From the NCBI RefSeq assembly GCF_030697925.1, contig NZ_JAUYOJ010000036.1:1-64000 (forward strand): a stretch of 64,000 nt of DNA, written 5' to 3'. The position numbers and the translations under genes are program-made. Below are positions 1 through 8,798 of this stretch, one piece after another. The notes beneath the pieces were generated by a model. That model was not told the DNA's origin and made no database searches. It saw nothing but the letters and a program-made list of their open reading frames with translations. Position 1 is the stretch's first letter; every line of letters starts with the position of its first letter. The DNA comes from Phenylobacterium sp. (GTDB taxonomy: Bacteria; Pseudomonadota; Alphaproteobacteria; Caulobacterales; Caulobacteraceae).

Positions 1-89
1 CACGAACCGAGCCACGCGATCCCGAAGATCCAGAGAATACGGCCGACCCATCCAAGCTGGCCTCCTGCCCAGCCTGGACCTTGAATCAT
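1..89 (-). CDS. Possible N-terminus of a small membrane protein, cut by the window edge
   Basis: A minus-strand frame starts with ATG at 89 and runs off the left edge without a stop. The visible 29 residues are glycine- and tryptophan-rich, ending in a hydrophobic stretch (RILWIFGIAWLGS). No strong ribosome binding site is seen. It is listed only as a possible gene start, because nothing downstream can be read. Confidence 0.25.
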   Translation of the reverse strand, partial: MIQGPGWAGGQLGWVGRILWIFGIAWLGS

Positions 90-136
90 GATCCGCAGAT
101 ATCCGGAATCCCGATTCAGCTAAGAGCGGTCACGCT

Positions 137-1249
137 CTAGATCCCCAGCCGCTCGGCGACCTCTTCGCCGATCGCCAGGGAAGATGTGAGGCCAGGGCTC
201 TCGATGCCGAACAGGGCGACCAGGCCGTCCAGTCCGTGGACCTGCGGCCCATCGATGCGGAAGTCCGGCTGCGGTTCGTCCGGGCCATGCAGCTTGGGCC
301 GTATGCCGGCATAGTCGGGCGCCAGCGCCCCGTCGGGCAGGCCCGGCCAGAACTTGCGGATATAGCGGTAGAATTCGGTCGCCCGCTCGGGGTCGACGCT
401 GTAGTCCAGCGTGTCGACGAACTGCAGGTCCGGTCCGAAGACCGCCTGGCCGCCCAGGTCGCGGCGATAGTGGGTGCCCAGCGCGCCGTGGATCGGCGGC
501 GGATAGATCAGCCGCGCAAACGGCGCCTTGCCGGTCAGCCGGAAGTAGACCCCCTTGCCGTAGTGCAGCGGCGGGATGGTCGCCTTGGGGAAACCCTGGA
601 TCGTCGCCGCCACCGCCTGGGCCGAGAGCCCCGGCGCGGTGACCAGCAGCCGGCAGGTGAGCGTGGTCGGCTCCTCGCCGCCGGCCTTCACCGAGAACCC
701 GCCGCCGTCCAGCGGGCTGGCGCCCTCGAACGGCGTCGAGGTCACCACCACCCCGCCGGCCGCCTCGATCTCACCCTGCAGGGCCAGCATGTAGCCGTGG
801 CTGTCGAACACACCGCTCTGCGGCGAGATCAGCGCGCCCTCGCAGGCCAGCTCGGGCTCCAGGGCCAGGACCTGGGCCTTGGTCATCCGCGCCATGCCCT
901 CGACGTCGTTGGCCTGGGCCTGCTCCAGGATCGAATCCAGCCGCCCGACCTCGTCGCTGGTCGTCGCCACCACCAGCTTGCCGCAGCGGTCGTGGGGCAC
1001 CTTGTGGCTGTCCAGGAAAGCATAGAGCGCGCGACGCCCCTGGACGCACAGCCGCGCCTTCAGCGAGCCGGTCGGATAGTAGAGCCCACCATGGATCACC
1101 TCGGAATTGCGCGCCGAGACCCCCTCGCCGATGATCGGCCCGGCCTCCAGCACCGCCACGACTAGGCCGCGCTTGGAGAGCGCATATCCGCAGGCCAGGC
1201 CCACCGCGCCCGCGCCCACCACCACCGCATCAAAATCGAAATCCGCCAT
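137..1249 (-). CDS. FAD-dependent oxidoreductase of the DAO/L-2-hydroxyglutarate oxidase type
   Basis: The 370-residue protein opens with a Rossmann FAD-binding motif (VVVGAGAVGLACGYAL, residues 9-24). It continues with the E-rich second strand (VLEAG) and the ARNSEVIHGGLYYP segment typical of LhgO-like members of the DAO superfamily. The C-terminus (GIESPGLTSSLAIGEEVAE) matches the end of that fold, so the protein is full length. Such enzymes oxidise 2-hydroxy acids or amines with FAD and pass electrons to oxygen or the quinone pool. No signal peptide is seen. It is divergent from the serine hydrolase at 1336. The exact substrate is inferred from resemblance; L-2-hydroxyglutarate is the best guess. 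Confidence 0.8.
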   Translation of the reverse strand: MADFDFDAVVVGAGAVGLACGYALSKRGLVVAVLEAGPIIGEGVSARNSEVIHGGLYYPTGSLKARLCVQGRRALYAFLDSHKVPHDRCGKLVVATTSDEVGRLDSILEQAQANDVEGMARMTKAQVLALEPELACEGALISPQSGVFDSHGYMLALQGEIEAAGGVVVTSTPFEGASPLDGGGFSVKAGGEEPTTLTCRLLVTAPGLSAQAVAATIQGFPKATIPPLHYGKGVYFRLTGKAPFARLIYPPPIHGALGTHYRRDLGGQAVFGPDLQFVDTLDYSVDPERATEFYRYIRKFWPGLPDGALAPDYAGIRPKLHGPDEPQPDFRIDGPQVHGLDGLVALFGIESPGLTSSLAIGEEVAERLGI

Positions 1250-1335
1250 GGGTCTGGGGTAGCCGAACCTGGCCCGTATGCAAACCGCCCCGCCCTCTCT
1301 AGCCTGATCGCAACAAGCAAGCCGGGAGCGGGACG

Positions 1336-2517
1336 ATGCGTGGGATGAGGTTGGCCCTGGCGGCCGTGGCGGCGGCCTTGGTTCCGGCGACGGCGCTGGC
1401 CCAGGCTTCGCCGCCCCCGGCGGGCGCCTCGATCCTGATGTGGAGTCCCGAGCAGCAGCAGGCGGGCTACAAGGCCATGGAGACGCTCGCCGCCCACCAG
1501 GTGGTCAAGCGCGGGGCCGAGGTCTTCCCGCTGCCCGCCGGGACACCTCTCGATCCGAAACTGAAGATCGCCGGGACGCCCCACGACATCGAGGGCTTCA
1601 TGGCGGCCTACCGGGTCTCGGGCCTGCTGGTGATCAAGGACGGCAAGGTGCTGCTGGAGCGCTACGGCCTGGACCGCAAGCCCACCGACCGCTGGACCTC
1701 GTTCTCGGTGGCCAAGTCGGTGACCTCGACCCTGGTGGGGGCGGCGATCCAGGACGGCTTCATCAAGAGCCTGGACGATCCGGTGACCGCCTACATCCCG
1801 GAACTCAGGGGCGGCGGCTATGAGGGCGTCACCGTGCGCCAGCTGATCACCATGACCTCCGGCGTGAAGTGGAACGAGGACTATACAAGCCTCGTGTCCG
1901 ACGTGGCCAAGGTGGGGCTCTCGGTGATCGAGCCGGGGGTCAATCCGGTGGTCAGCTACATGCGCCGTCTGCCGCGCGATGTACCGCCGGGCTCGAAGTT
2001 CCACTATTCCACCGGTGAGACCGACCTGGTGGGGATCTTGGTCTCCAAGGCGGTGGGCAAGCCGCTGGCGCAGTATCTGTCGGAGAAGATCTGGGCGCCG
2101 TTCGGCATGGAGCAGGACGCCATCTGGATCGAGGACGTGGCCGGCCACGAACGCGGCGGCTGCTGCATGTCCATGACCCTGCGCGACTACGGCCGGATCG
2201 GCATGTTCATCCTGGGCGGCGGCAAGGCTGGCGGGAAACAGGTGGTCCCCGAGGGCTGGACCGCCGACGCCACCCGCGCGCACGTGCAGGTCAGCCCGGC
2301 GCATCCGGAATATGGCGGCTACGGCTATTTCTGGTGGATCAATCCCGCCGTCGGCGCCTACGAGGCCCAGGGCATCTTCGGCCAGTCGATCACCACCTTC
2401 CCGAAGGACAAGCTGATCATCGTGGTCAATTCCGCCTGGCCCGCAGCCGACACGCCTGAGCTGAACGCCGCGCGCGACCGGCTGACCGCGGCGATCCGCG
2501 CGGCGGTGGCGCGCTAG
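1336..2517 (+). CDS. Secreted serine hydrolase of the beta-lactamase (class C/EstB) family
   Basis: The protein has 393 residues with a cleavable-looking signal peptide (MRGMRLALAAVAAALVPATALAQA), so it probably works in the periplasm. The SxxK nucleophile motif is S124-V-A-K127 in TSFSVAKSVTS. A tyrosine motif (HYSTGETDLVG) and the late GYGYFWW and GIFGQ segments fit the family of esterases and D-aminopeptidases related to class C beta-lactamases. The ATG at 1336 follows a GGGAGCGGG ribosome site. It converges on the TetR gene, overlapping it by 4 bases at the stop codons. A true beta-lactamase activity is not implied; the substrate is unknown. Confidence 0.85.
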   Translation: MRGMRLALAAVAAALVPATALAQASPPPAGASILMWSPEQQQAGYKAMETLAAHQVVKRGAEVFPLPAGTPLDPKLKIAGTPHDIEGFMAAYRVSGLLVIKDGKVLLERYGLDRKPTDRWTSFSVAKSVTSTLVGAAIQDGFIKSLDDPVTAYIPELRGGGYEGVTVRQLITMTSGVKWNEDYTSLVSDVAKVGLSVIEPGVNPVVSYMRRLPRDVPPGSKFHYSTGETDLVGILVSKAVGKPLAQYLSEKIWAPFGMEQDAIWIEDVAGHERGGCCMSMTLRDYGRIGMFILGGGKAGGKQVVPEGWTADATRAHVQVSPAHPEYGGYGYFWWINPAVGAYEAQGIFGQSITTFPKDKLIIVVNSAWPAADTPELNAARDRLTAAIRAAVAR

Positions 2518-3161
2518 CCGCCGAAGGTCAGCCGGATCTGGTCGCGATAGAGCAGCAGGTCCCGGGAGACCAGGCTGGGATCGCCCAAGGTTTTGGACAC
2601 GATGAGCGCCTGGGACGTGGTGCCGAAGACGCCGTCCGCCAGGCCGATCAGGTCCGTCGGGATCTTCGGGGGATAGGCTTCCGCGATCTCCTCCAGCCAG
2701 GTCAGGAAGGTCTTGCGCCACACTAGCACCCCCTCGGCGTTCATTCGCGTCACCTCGCGGTCGAAGGCCTGGTCCTGGAAGGTGATGGTCGCCACCAGGC
2801 AGCCGGGATGGTTCTGAATCATGTCCGACATCGCCTCGGCATAGAGCTTGATGAAGATCAGATAGGCGTGCAGCGGATCGGACGAGAGCTCCCGCGCCCG
2901 GGCGATCAGGGTCTGCTGGAAGACGTCGTTCTCGGCGTGGTAGCGCTCCAGGATCTGGCGGGCGAGATCGTTCTTGTCGCGGAAATGGTAGAAGAAGCCG
3001 CTCTTTGTGATGCCGGCCTCGGCCACCAGCTCCTCGATGGAGGTGGCGCTGAAGCCCTTACGGATGATCGCGTCATAGGCGATGTCGAGCAGGCGTTCGC
3101 GCGTGCGCGCGCCCTTCGACTGCACCGGCGGTGTGGTTTTCTCGGGTAGCTCGCTCGACAT
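2514..3161 (-). CDS. TetR/AcrR-family transcriptional regulator
   Basis: The 215-residue protein has an N-terminal TetR helix-turn-helix (RERLLDIAYDAIIRKGFSATS, then ITKSGFFYHFRDKNDLARQIL, residues about 20-70). Its C-terminal ligand domain contains GCLVATITFQDQ, common in TetR_C regulators of lipid or aromatic metabolism. It is divergent from the TPR protein at 3303; the 141-base gap between them contains a small inverted repeat (3196-3212) that could be an operator. Its target genes and ligand cannot be read from the sequence. Confidence 0.9.
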   Translation of the reverse strand: MSSELPEKTTPPVQSKGARTRERLLDIAYDAIIRKGFSATSIEELVAEAGITKSGFFYHFRDKNDLARQILERYHAENDVFQQTLIARARELSSDPLHAYLIFIKLYAEAMSDMIQNHPGCLVATITFQDQAFDREVTRMNAEGVLVWRKTFLTWLEEIAEAYPPKIPTDLIGLADGVFGTTSQALIVSKTLGDPSLVSRDLLLYRDQIRLTFGG

Positions 3162-3195
3162 CGGCTTAGCCCACCACGGGATGCTGACCCAAGTC

Positions 3196-3212
3196 TTTCG
3201 GATAACACGAAA
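3196..3212. promoter_or_regulatory. Possible TetR operator in the divergent promoter region
   Basis: TTTCG and CGAAA form a 5-bp inverted repeat with a 7-base spacer, lying 35 bases upstream of the TetR start. TetR proteins often bind such repeats in their own divergent promoters. The half-sites are short, so chance is possible. Confidence 0.25.
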
Positions 3213-3302
3213 ATCCCCGGTCAGCCAAAACCGACCGCGCGCTCGCTAGAGGCTGAGGGCGCAACGAAATACCTCTCCCCGCCCCGAGACGAGGAGAAGC
3301 AG

Positions 3303-4610
3303 ATGTCACAGAAAGACCAGGCCGGACTGGCCCTGACCGGCGCCAGTCCCAAGGCCGCCAAGGCCTATTGCGAGGCGCTCAGCCTCTATCACCGCATGGG
3401 CGGCGATCCCTTCACCCTGCTGGAGCAGGCTGTAGTCGACAGCCCCGGTTTCATCATGGCCCATGTGCTCAAGGCCAACCTCATGCTGGTCGGGACCAAT
3501 CCCGAGACCATGATGGGCGGGATCGCCGCCCTGGAGACGGCCAAGACCCTGACCGGCACCGACCGCGAACGCGGGCACGTGGCCGCCCTGGCCAGCATCG
3601 CCGCCGGCGAGATCCGCGACGCCGGGCGCATCCTGGAGGACCTGTCCATCGAATATCCGCGCGACCTGCAGGCCCTGCAGGCCGGCCAGCTGATGGACTT
3701 CCTGCTGGGCGACTCGCGCATGCTGCGTGACCGCATCGCCCGGGTCCTGCCGCACTGGTCGGACGCCATGCCCGACTATCACGCGGTGCTGGCCATGCTG
3801 GCCTTCGGTCTGGAGGAGAGCGGCTTCTACAGCCGCGCCGAGGCCGCGGGCCGTCGGGCCCTGGAGTTGCAGCCCCTCGACGCCTGGGCCCAGCACGCCG
3901 TCGCCCACGTTTTGGAAATGCAGGACCGTCGCGCCGATGGGATCGCCTTCATGCGGCGCGAGAGCACCGGCTGGCAGCAGGACAGCTATTTCGCGGTCCA
4001 CAACTGGTGGCACCTGGCGCTCTTCCATCTGGGCCTGGGCGAGACCGACGAAGTGCTGCGGCTCTATGACGGTCCGATCTACGGTGAGGCCTCGACCATG
4101 GACTTCGACAAGCTCGACGCGGCGGCCCTGCTGTGGCGGCTGAAGCTGCTGGGGGTCGATGTGGGCGACCGTTGGAGCCGGCTGGCCGACGTCTATGAGC
4201 AGGGCATCCTCGGCATGTCGGCCTTCACCGACGCCCATGCCATGATGGCCTTCGTCGGCGCCGGCCGCGCGGACGGCGTCAAGGCGGTGCTCACGGCGCA
4301 GGACCAGGCCCTAGCGGCGCCGGGCGATAACGCCGTCATGGTGCGCGATGTCGGCCTGCCGCTGATCCAGGCCATCGCCGCCTTCGACGCGGGCGCCTAC
4401 GCCGCGGCGGCCGACCGGCTGCGCGGCATCCGCAACCACTCCGGCCGGTTCGGCGGAAGCCATGCCCAGCGCGACCTGATCGACCTGACGCTGATCGCCG
4501 CGGCGCGGCGGGGCGGCGACGGGCGCCTGGAAAAGGCGCTGCTCGCCGAGCGCGCCAACGCCAAGCCGCTGTCGATCGGCGACGAGGCGCTGCTCAGCCG
4601 CGCCGCCTGA
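3303..4610 (+). CDS. TTC38-like tetratricopeptide repeat protein
   Basis: The 435-residue cytoplasmic protein is made of helical repeats. It carries the segment HAVAHVLEMQDR, then DSYFAVHNWWHLALFHLGLG, which is characteristic of the TTC38 family conserved from bacteria to mammals. No signal peptide or membrane segment is seen. The ATG at 3303 is preceded by GAGGAGAAGCAG. Its biochemical role is not established; TPR domains usually mediate protein contacts. The divergent TetR gene may control it, which is inference from position only. Confidence 0.75.
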   Translation: MSQKDQAGLALTGASPKAAKAYCEALSLYHRMGGDPFTLLEQAVVDSPGFIMAHVLKANLMLVGTNPETMMGGIAALETAKTLTGTDRERGHVAALASIAAGEIRDAGRILEDLSIEYPRDLQALQAGQLMDFLLGDSRMLRDRIARVLPHWSDAMPDYHAVLAMLAFGLEESGFYSRAEAAGRRALELQPLDAWAQHAVAHVLEMQDRRADGIAFMRRESTGWQQDSYFAVHNWWHLALFHLGLGETDEVLRLYDGPIYGEASTMDFDKLDAAALLWRLKLLGVDVGDRWSRLADVYEQGILGMSAFTDAHAMMAFVGAGRADGVKAVLTAQDQALAAPGDNAVMVRDVGLPLIQAIAAFDAGAYAAAADRLRGIRNHSGRFGGSHAQRDLIDLTLIAAARRGGDGRLEKALLAERANAKPLSIGDEALLSRAA

Positions 4611-4626
4611 GGACGAGGGCGGCGGT

Positions 4627-7600
4627 TTAGGCCGCCGCCTTCTCCCACTCGCGCCACAGCTTGGCCTCGTCGGCCTTGGCGATCTTCACCGAGGCGTCCT
4701 TGATGTGGCCATAGCCGCGGATCGCCTGCGGCACGGCGGCGATCTGGACCGCGGTCGGCAGGGTCTTGGCGGTCAAGCCCGCCAGAACCTTGTCGAGGCC
4801 AGCCTGGTAGTCGACGATCAGGCCCCGTTCCATCTTCCGTTCCTCGGTGTAGCCGAAGATGTCGAGGGCCGTACCGCGCAAGCCCTTCATCCTGGCCATC
4901 AGGGGGAAGGCCGCATCCAGCATCCAGCCACCGAACTGGATCTTCCTCGGCTTGCCGTCCGGGCCTTTGGGCGCGAGCAGCGGCGGAGAGAGCCAGATCG
5001 TGGTCTTACCCCCCTTGAAGGTCCCGTTCCGCTCGGCGGCGAACCGGCCGTCGGTATAGAGCCGCGCGACCTCGTACTCGTCCTTGTAGGCCATCAGCTT
5101 GAAGAGGTTGGTCGCCACGGTGCGGGTCAGGGCCTCGGAGCCGAAGATGGCTTCAGCCTTGGAAACCTGCTCGACCCGTTCCAGGTAACGCTTGGCATAG
5201 GCGGCGTTCTGGTAGGCGGTGAGCTCGCGACCGCGATGGGCGATGAGTTCGGCCAGCGGCATGGTCTCAGGCGTCGGGACGTCAGCCTCGGCCGGCCCCC
5301 GCGCCGCGGGATCGTGCGCCACCCGGCGGCCCAGTTCGAAGGCTTGCAGATTGGCCTCAGCCTGGACGCCGTTCAGGCGGATCGCGCGGTAGATGGCCCG
5401 CGAGGACAACGGGACCAGTCCCTTCTGCCAGGCGAAGCCCACCATGATCATGTTGGAAAAGATGGCGTCGCCGAAGGTGGTCTCAGCCAGATGGTGGGCC
5501 GGGCATTCGTCATAGGACTTGGTCGCCGCCTTGATCCGGCCCGACATGCTCTTGGAATCGAAGCGCACGTCGCGGTCGGTGACGAAATCGGCGGTGGGCG
5601 AGAAGTCCTCGTTACCGCAGGCCACGGTGCGGTCCTTGGCGTAGAGGGCCAGCGCGTCGGCGCCGGCCGCCGAGAGGATGTCGCAGGCGATCAGCACGTG
5701 GGCCGAAGCCGCCGGGACGCGCCCGCCGACCACGCTGTCCTCGGTCTCGCCGATCCGGACGTGGGAGAACACCGCCCCGCCCTTCTGGGCCAGGCCGGTC
5801 ATGTCCACCACCGACGAGGCGCGGCCGTCCACGTGGGCGGCCATGGCCAGGATCGAGGCGACGGTCGTCACGCCGGTGCCGCCAATGCCGGTGAAGACGA
5901 TGTTGCGCACCCCCTCCAGCGGCTCGAAGGACGGCAGCGGTGTGGAGTCGGCGGTTAGCGCCGGCATGGCCTTCGCCTGGGCGTTCTCACCGCCTTCGAT
6001 CGTGACGAAGGACGGGCAGAAGCCGTCGAGGCACGAATAGTCGGTGTTGCAGCTCGACTGGTTGATCCTCCGCTTGCGGCCGAACTCGGTGTTCAGCGGC
6101 TCGACGGAGACGCAGTTGGACGTCTTGGAACAGTCGCCGCAGCCCTCGCAGACCAGCGGATTGATGAACACGCGCTTCGTCGCGGTCTCCATCTTGCCGC
6201 GCTTGCGGCGCCGGCGCTTCTCGTTGGCGCAGACCTGGTCATAGAGCAGGACCGTGGCGCCGGGCGTGTCGCGCAGCATCTTCTGGACTTCGATCAGTTC
6301 CGACCGCGGGCGGACGTCCACGCCGGGGGCGAGATCCTTCACGTCGTCGTAGCGGCGGGGATCGTCGGCGACGATCACGGTCTTGGCTATGCCCTCGGCG
6401 GCGAGCTGGCGGGTGATCTGGGCCGGGGTGAAACCGCTCTCGGCCGCCTGGCCGCCGGTCATGGCCACAGCGTCGTTGAACAACAGCTTGTAGGTGACAT
6501 GGCTGTTGGCGGCGATCGACGCACGGATCGCCAGGGAGCCGGAGTGATTGTAGGTCCCGTCGCCCAGGTTCACGAACACATGCGGTTCGGTGGTGAAGGG
6601 GGCCGACCCCACCCAGGTCAGGCCCTCGCCGCCCATATGGCTGTTCAGGTCGGTCGACGGGTCTGAGAAGCTGGCCATATAGTGGCAGCCGATCCCGGCC
6701 AGGGCGCGGGAGCCCTCCGGCAGGCGGGTCGAGGAGTTGTGCGGGCAGCCCGAGCAGAAGAACGGCTTGCGCTGCTGTTCCGCCGCCAGGGTCACGGCGG
6801 CCATGGAGGCGGCCGAGACGCGGGAGAGGTAGTCGTGGACCCGCTCCATGTGCGGGCCGGGAGGCAGTCGGTCGGCGATGGCCAAGGCCACCTCCGCCAC
6901 CGAGAGGGCGCCGAGTTCCGAAAGCAAGGGGTGGCCCTGCTCGTCGGTCTTGCCGACGATCTTGGGCCGCGCGTGGGCGGGCAGGTCGTAGAGGGCGGCG
7001 CGCGCCTGGGTCTCGATCAGCGCGCGCTTGTGCTCGATGACCATCATGGTCTCGAGGCCGGCGGCGAAAGCGCGCAGGCCGGTCGGCTCCAGCGGCCAGG
7101 GCATGCCGACCTTGTAGATGGCGACGCCCAGGTCCGAGGCCTGCTGGCTGGTGATGCCCATGGCCGCGAAGGCCTCGATCACGTCCTTATAGGCCTGGCC
7201 CTGGCAGACGATGCCTAGCCGTGGCCGGCTCGAGCCCAGCATGACCCGGTCGATGCGGTTGGCGCGGGCGAAGGCGAGCGCCGCCGGGATCTTGAGCGTC
7301 CGCAGGCGGCGCTCCTTGTCCAGGGGCTGGTCCTTCAGCCGAATGCCGACCCCGCCGGCCGGGAACTTGAAGTTCGTGGGGACCACGATCTTGTGGCGGT
7401 CCAGCGAGATATCGATGGTGACGCCCGAGTCCATGGTGTCCGCCAGCGCGATCAGGCCCACCCACAGGCCGGAGAAGCGCGACATGGCGATGCCCATCAG
7501 GCCGTAGTCCAGCACCTCCTGCACGTCGGCCGGCGACAGCACCGGCATCTCGAAGTCCTGGAAGGCGAATTCCGACTGCGACGGCAGGGTGGAGGACTTG

Positions 7601-8049
7601 CAGGTGTGGTCGTCGCCGGCCACAGCCAGAACGCCGCCCTTTGGCCAGGTTCCGGCGAAGTTGGCGTGCTTGAAGGCGTCGCCCGTCCGGTCGACGCCGG
7701 GGGCCTTGCCGTACCACATGCCGGTGACGCCATCGAACTTGGCGCCGGGGAATAGGTTGGCCTGCTGGCTGCCCCAGACGGCGGTGGCCGCCAGGTCCTC
7801 GTTGAGGCCTTCCTTGAAGACCACCTGGGCTTCTTCGAGGAATTTCTTCGCCCGGCCGGCCTGTTGATCCAGGCCGCCAAGCGGGGAGCCACGATATCCC
7901 GAGACAAATCCGGCGGTGTTCAGGCCCGCGGCCAAATCCAGGCGCCGCTGGTCCATCATCACTCGCAGGAGCGCCTGGACCCCGGTGATGAAGACGCGAC
8001 CTTCTTTGAGCAGGAATTTGTCGTCGAGCGTCACATCTGCGTGGCGCAT
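4627..8049 (-). CDS. Indolepyruvate ferredoxin oxidoreductase, fused alpha/gamma form
   Basis: The single 1140-residue chain carries the whole enzyme. It has an N-terminal pyrimidine-binding region (FVSGYRGSPLGG near residue 50) and a thiamine diphosphate motif (GDGTYNHSG, 497-504). Fe-S cysteines lie at 634, 637, 640 and 646, with more at 667, 673 and 678. A gamma domain begins at about 718 (FTGIGGTGVTTVASIL), followed by a C-terminal extension. It oxidatively decarboxylates aryl-pyruvates from aromatic amino-acid transamination to aryl-acetyl-CoA, using ferredoxin. It is divergent from the Lrp regulator at 8191, the usual arrangement for this enzyme in alphaproteobacteria, suggesting Lrp control. 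Length and motifs are complete. Confidence 0.92.
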   Translation of the reverse strand: MRHADVTLDDKFLLKEGRVFITGVQALLRVMMDQRRLDLAAGLNTAGFVSGYRGSPLGGLDQQAGRAKKFLEEAQVVFKEGLNEDLAATAVWGSQQANLFPGAKFDGVTGMWYGKAPGVDRTGDAFKHANFAGTWPKGGVLAVAGDDHTCKSSTLPSQSEFAFQDFEMPVLSPADVQEVLDYGLMGIAMSRFSGLWVGLIALADTMDSGVTIDISLDRHKIVVPTNFKFPAGGVGIRLKDQPLDKERRLRTLKIPAALAFARANRIDRVMLGSSRPRLGIVCQGQAYKDVIEAFAAMGITSQQASDLGVAIYKVGMPWPLEPTGLRAFAAGLETMMVIEHKRALIETQARAALYDLPAHARPKIVGKTDEQGHPLLSELGALSVAEVALAIADRLPPGPHMERVHDYLSRVSAASMAAVTLAAEQQRKPFFCSGCPHNSSTRLPEGSRALAGIGCHYMASFSDPSTDLNSHMGGEGLTWVGSAPFTTEPHVFVNLGDGTYNHSGSLAIRASIAANSHVTYKLLFNDAVAMTGGQAAESGFTPAQITRQLAAEGIAKTVIVADDPRRYDDVKDLAPGVDVRPRSELIEVQKMLRDTPGATVLLYDQVCANEKRRRRKRGKMETATKRVFINPLVCEGCGDCSKTSNCVSVEPLNTEFGRKRRINQSSCNTDYSCLDGFCPSFVTIEGGENAQAKAMPALTADSTPLPSFEPLEGVRNIVFTGIGGTGVTTVASILAMAAHVDGRASSVVDMTGLAQKGGAVFSHVRIGETEDSVVGGRVPAASAHVLIACDILSAAGADALALYAKDRTVACGNEDFSPTADFVTDRDVRFDSKSMSGRIKAATKSYDECPAHHLAETTFGDAIFSNMIMVGFAWQKGLVPLSSRAIYRAIRLNGVQAEANLQAFELGRRVAHDPAARGPAEADVPTPETMPLAELIAHRGRELTAYQNAAYAKRYLERVEQVSKAEAIFGSEALTRTVATNLFKLMAYKDEYEVARLYTDGRFAAERNGTFKGGKTTIWLSPPLLAPKGPDGKPRKIQFGGWMLDAAFPLMARMKGLRGTALDIFGYTEERKMERGLIVDYQAGLDKVLAGLTAKTLPTAVQIAAVPQAIRGYGHIKDASVKIAKADEAKLWREWEKAAA

Positions 8050-8190
8050 AGCAATATCTTTCCTTTTCGGCTCCCTAGTGCCAATAGAAGATCATATAAG
8101 TACGATGCAATTGCTTGCTAAAGGCGTGCCCCCCGCCATGGGTTCCGGGGCAAGAATGACGCTCATATGCGCCGTATGAAGGAGGAAAAC

Positions 8191-8688
8191 TTGTCCGAGG
8201 CCCTCGACGCCGTCGATGCCAAGATTTTGGACCTGATCCAGCATGACGCCGGCCTTTCGGTCGCCGAGATCGCAGAACGGGTCGGATTGTCCTCCAGCCC
8301 GTGCTGGCGGCGCATCAAACGCCTGGAAGATTCAGGCGTCATCCAGCGTCGCGTGACCATCCTGGACCGCGAACTGCTGGGCTTGGGCTTCGAGGTCTAT
8401 TGCACCGTCAAGCTGTCGCTGCCGACCAAGGACAACCTGGACGCCTTCGAGACCGCCATCGGCAAGCTGCCGGAAGTGGTGCAGTGCGCCACCGTCACCG
8501 GCGCCGCCGACTACGAGCTGCGCATCGTCACCCGCGACATGCACGCCTTCGACGACTTCCTGCGCGAGAAGATCCTGTCGCTGGGCCTGGTCTCCAATAT
8601 CGAGAGCCGGATCGTCATCCGCTCAGTCAAGCACACCACCGCCGCGCCGCTCGGACTGATCAGCCCCTACGTCAGCAGCCACGGCTGA
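8191..8688 (+). CDS. Lrp/AsnC-family transcriptional regulator
   Basis: The protein has an N-terminal helix-turn-helix (LSVAEIAERVGLSSSPCWRRIKRLEDSGVI) and a C-terminal RAM/AsnC ligand domain (PEVVQCATVTGAADYELRIVT). I place the start at TTG 8191 because an AAGGAGG sequence ends five bases before it. Upstream in-frame ATGs at 8167 and 8176 give a longer protein, but the second overlaps that ribosome site. The TTG start gives 165 residues, normal for the family. It is divergent from the indolepyruvate oxidoreductase and probably senses an amino acid or aryl-pyruvate to control it; that link is inferred from gene order. Confidence 0.9.
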   Translation: MSEALDAVDAKILDLIQHDAGLSVAEIAERVGLSSSPCWRRIKRLEDSGVIQRRVTILDRELLGLGFEVYCTVKLSLPTKDNLDAFETAIGKLPEVVQCATVTGAADYELRIVTRDMHAFDDFLREKILSLGLVSNIESRIVIRSVKHTTAAPLGLISPYVSSHG

Positions 8689-8798
8689 CCGAGCGGCGGT
8701 CGTTCTGACCGCCCTCGGCCGCGTGCGCGCAAGCCCGCCTTCTCGGTCATGGCGAGAAAGGGCAGTATGGCGGCCGGACAGAACCCGGAGCCCCGACC

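Noticed and set aside
1336-2517. Antibiotic-resistance beta-lactamase
   Set aside because: The SxxK motif and fold also fit esterases and peptidases; nothing marks drug hydrolysis.
1162-2721. Long minus-strand frame opposite the serine hydrolase
   Set aside because: It mirrors the real gene on the other strand, is rich in Arg/Gly/His, and has no recognisable domain.
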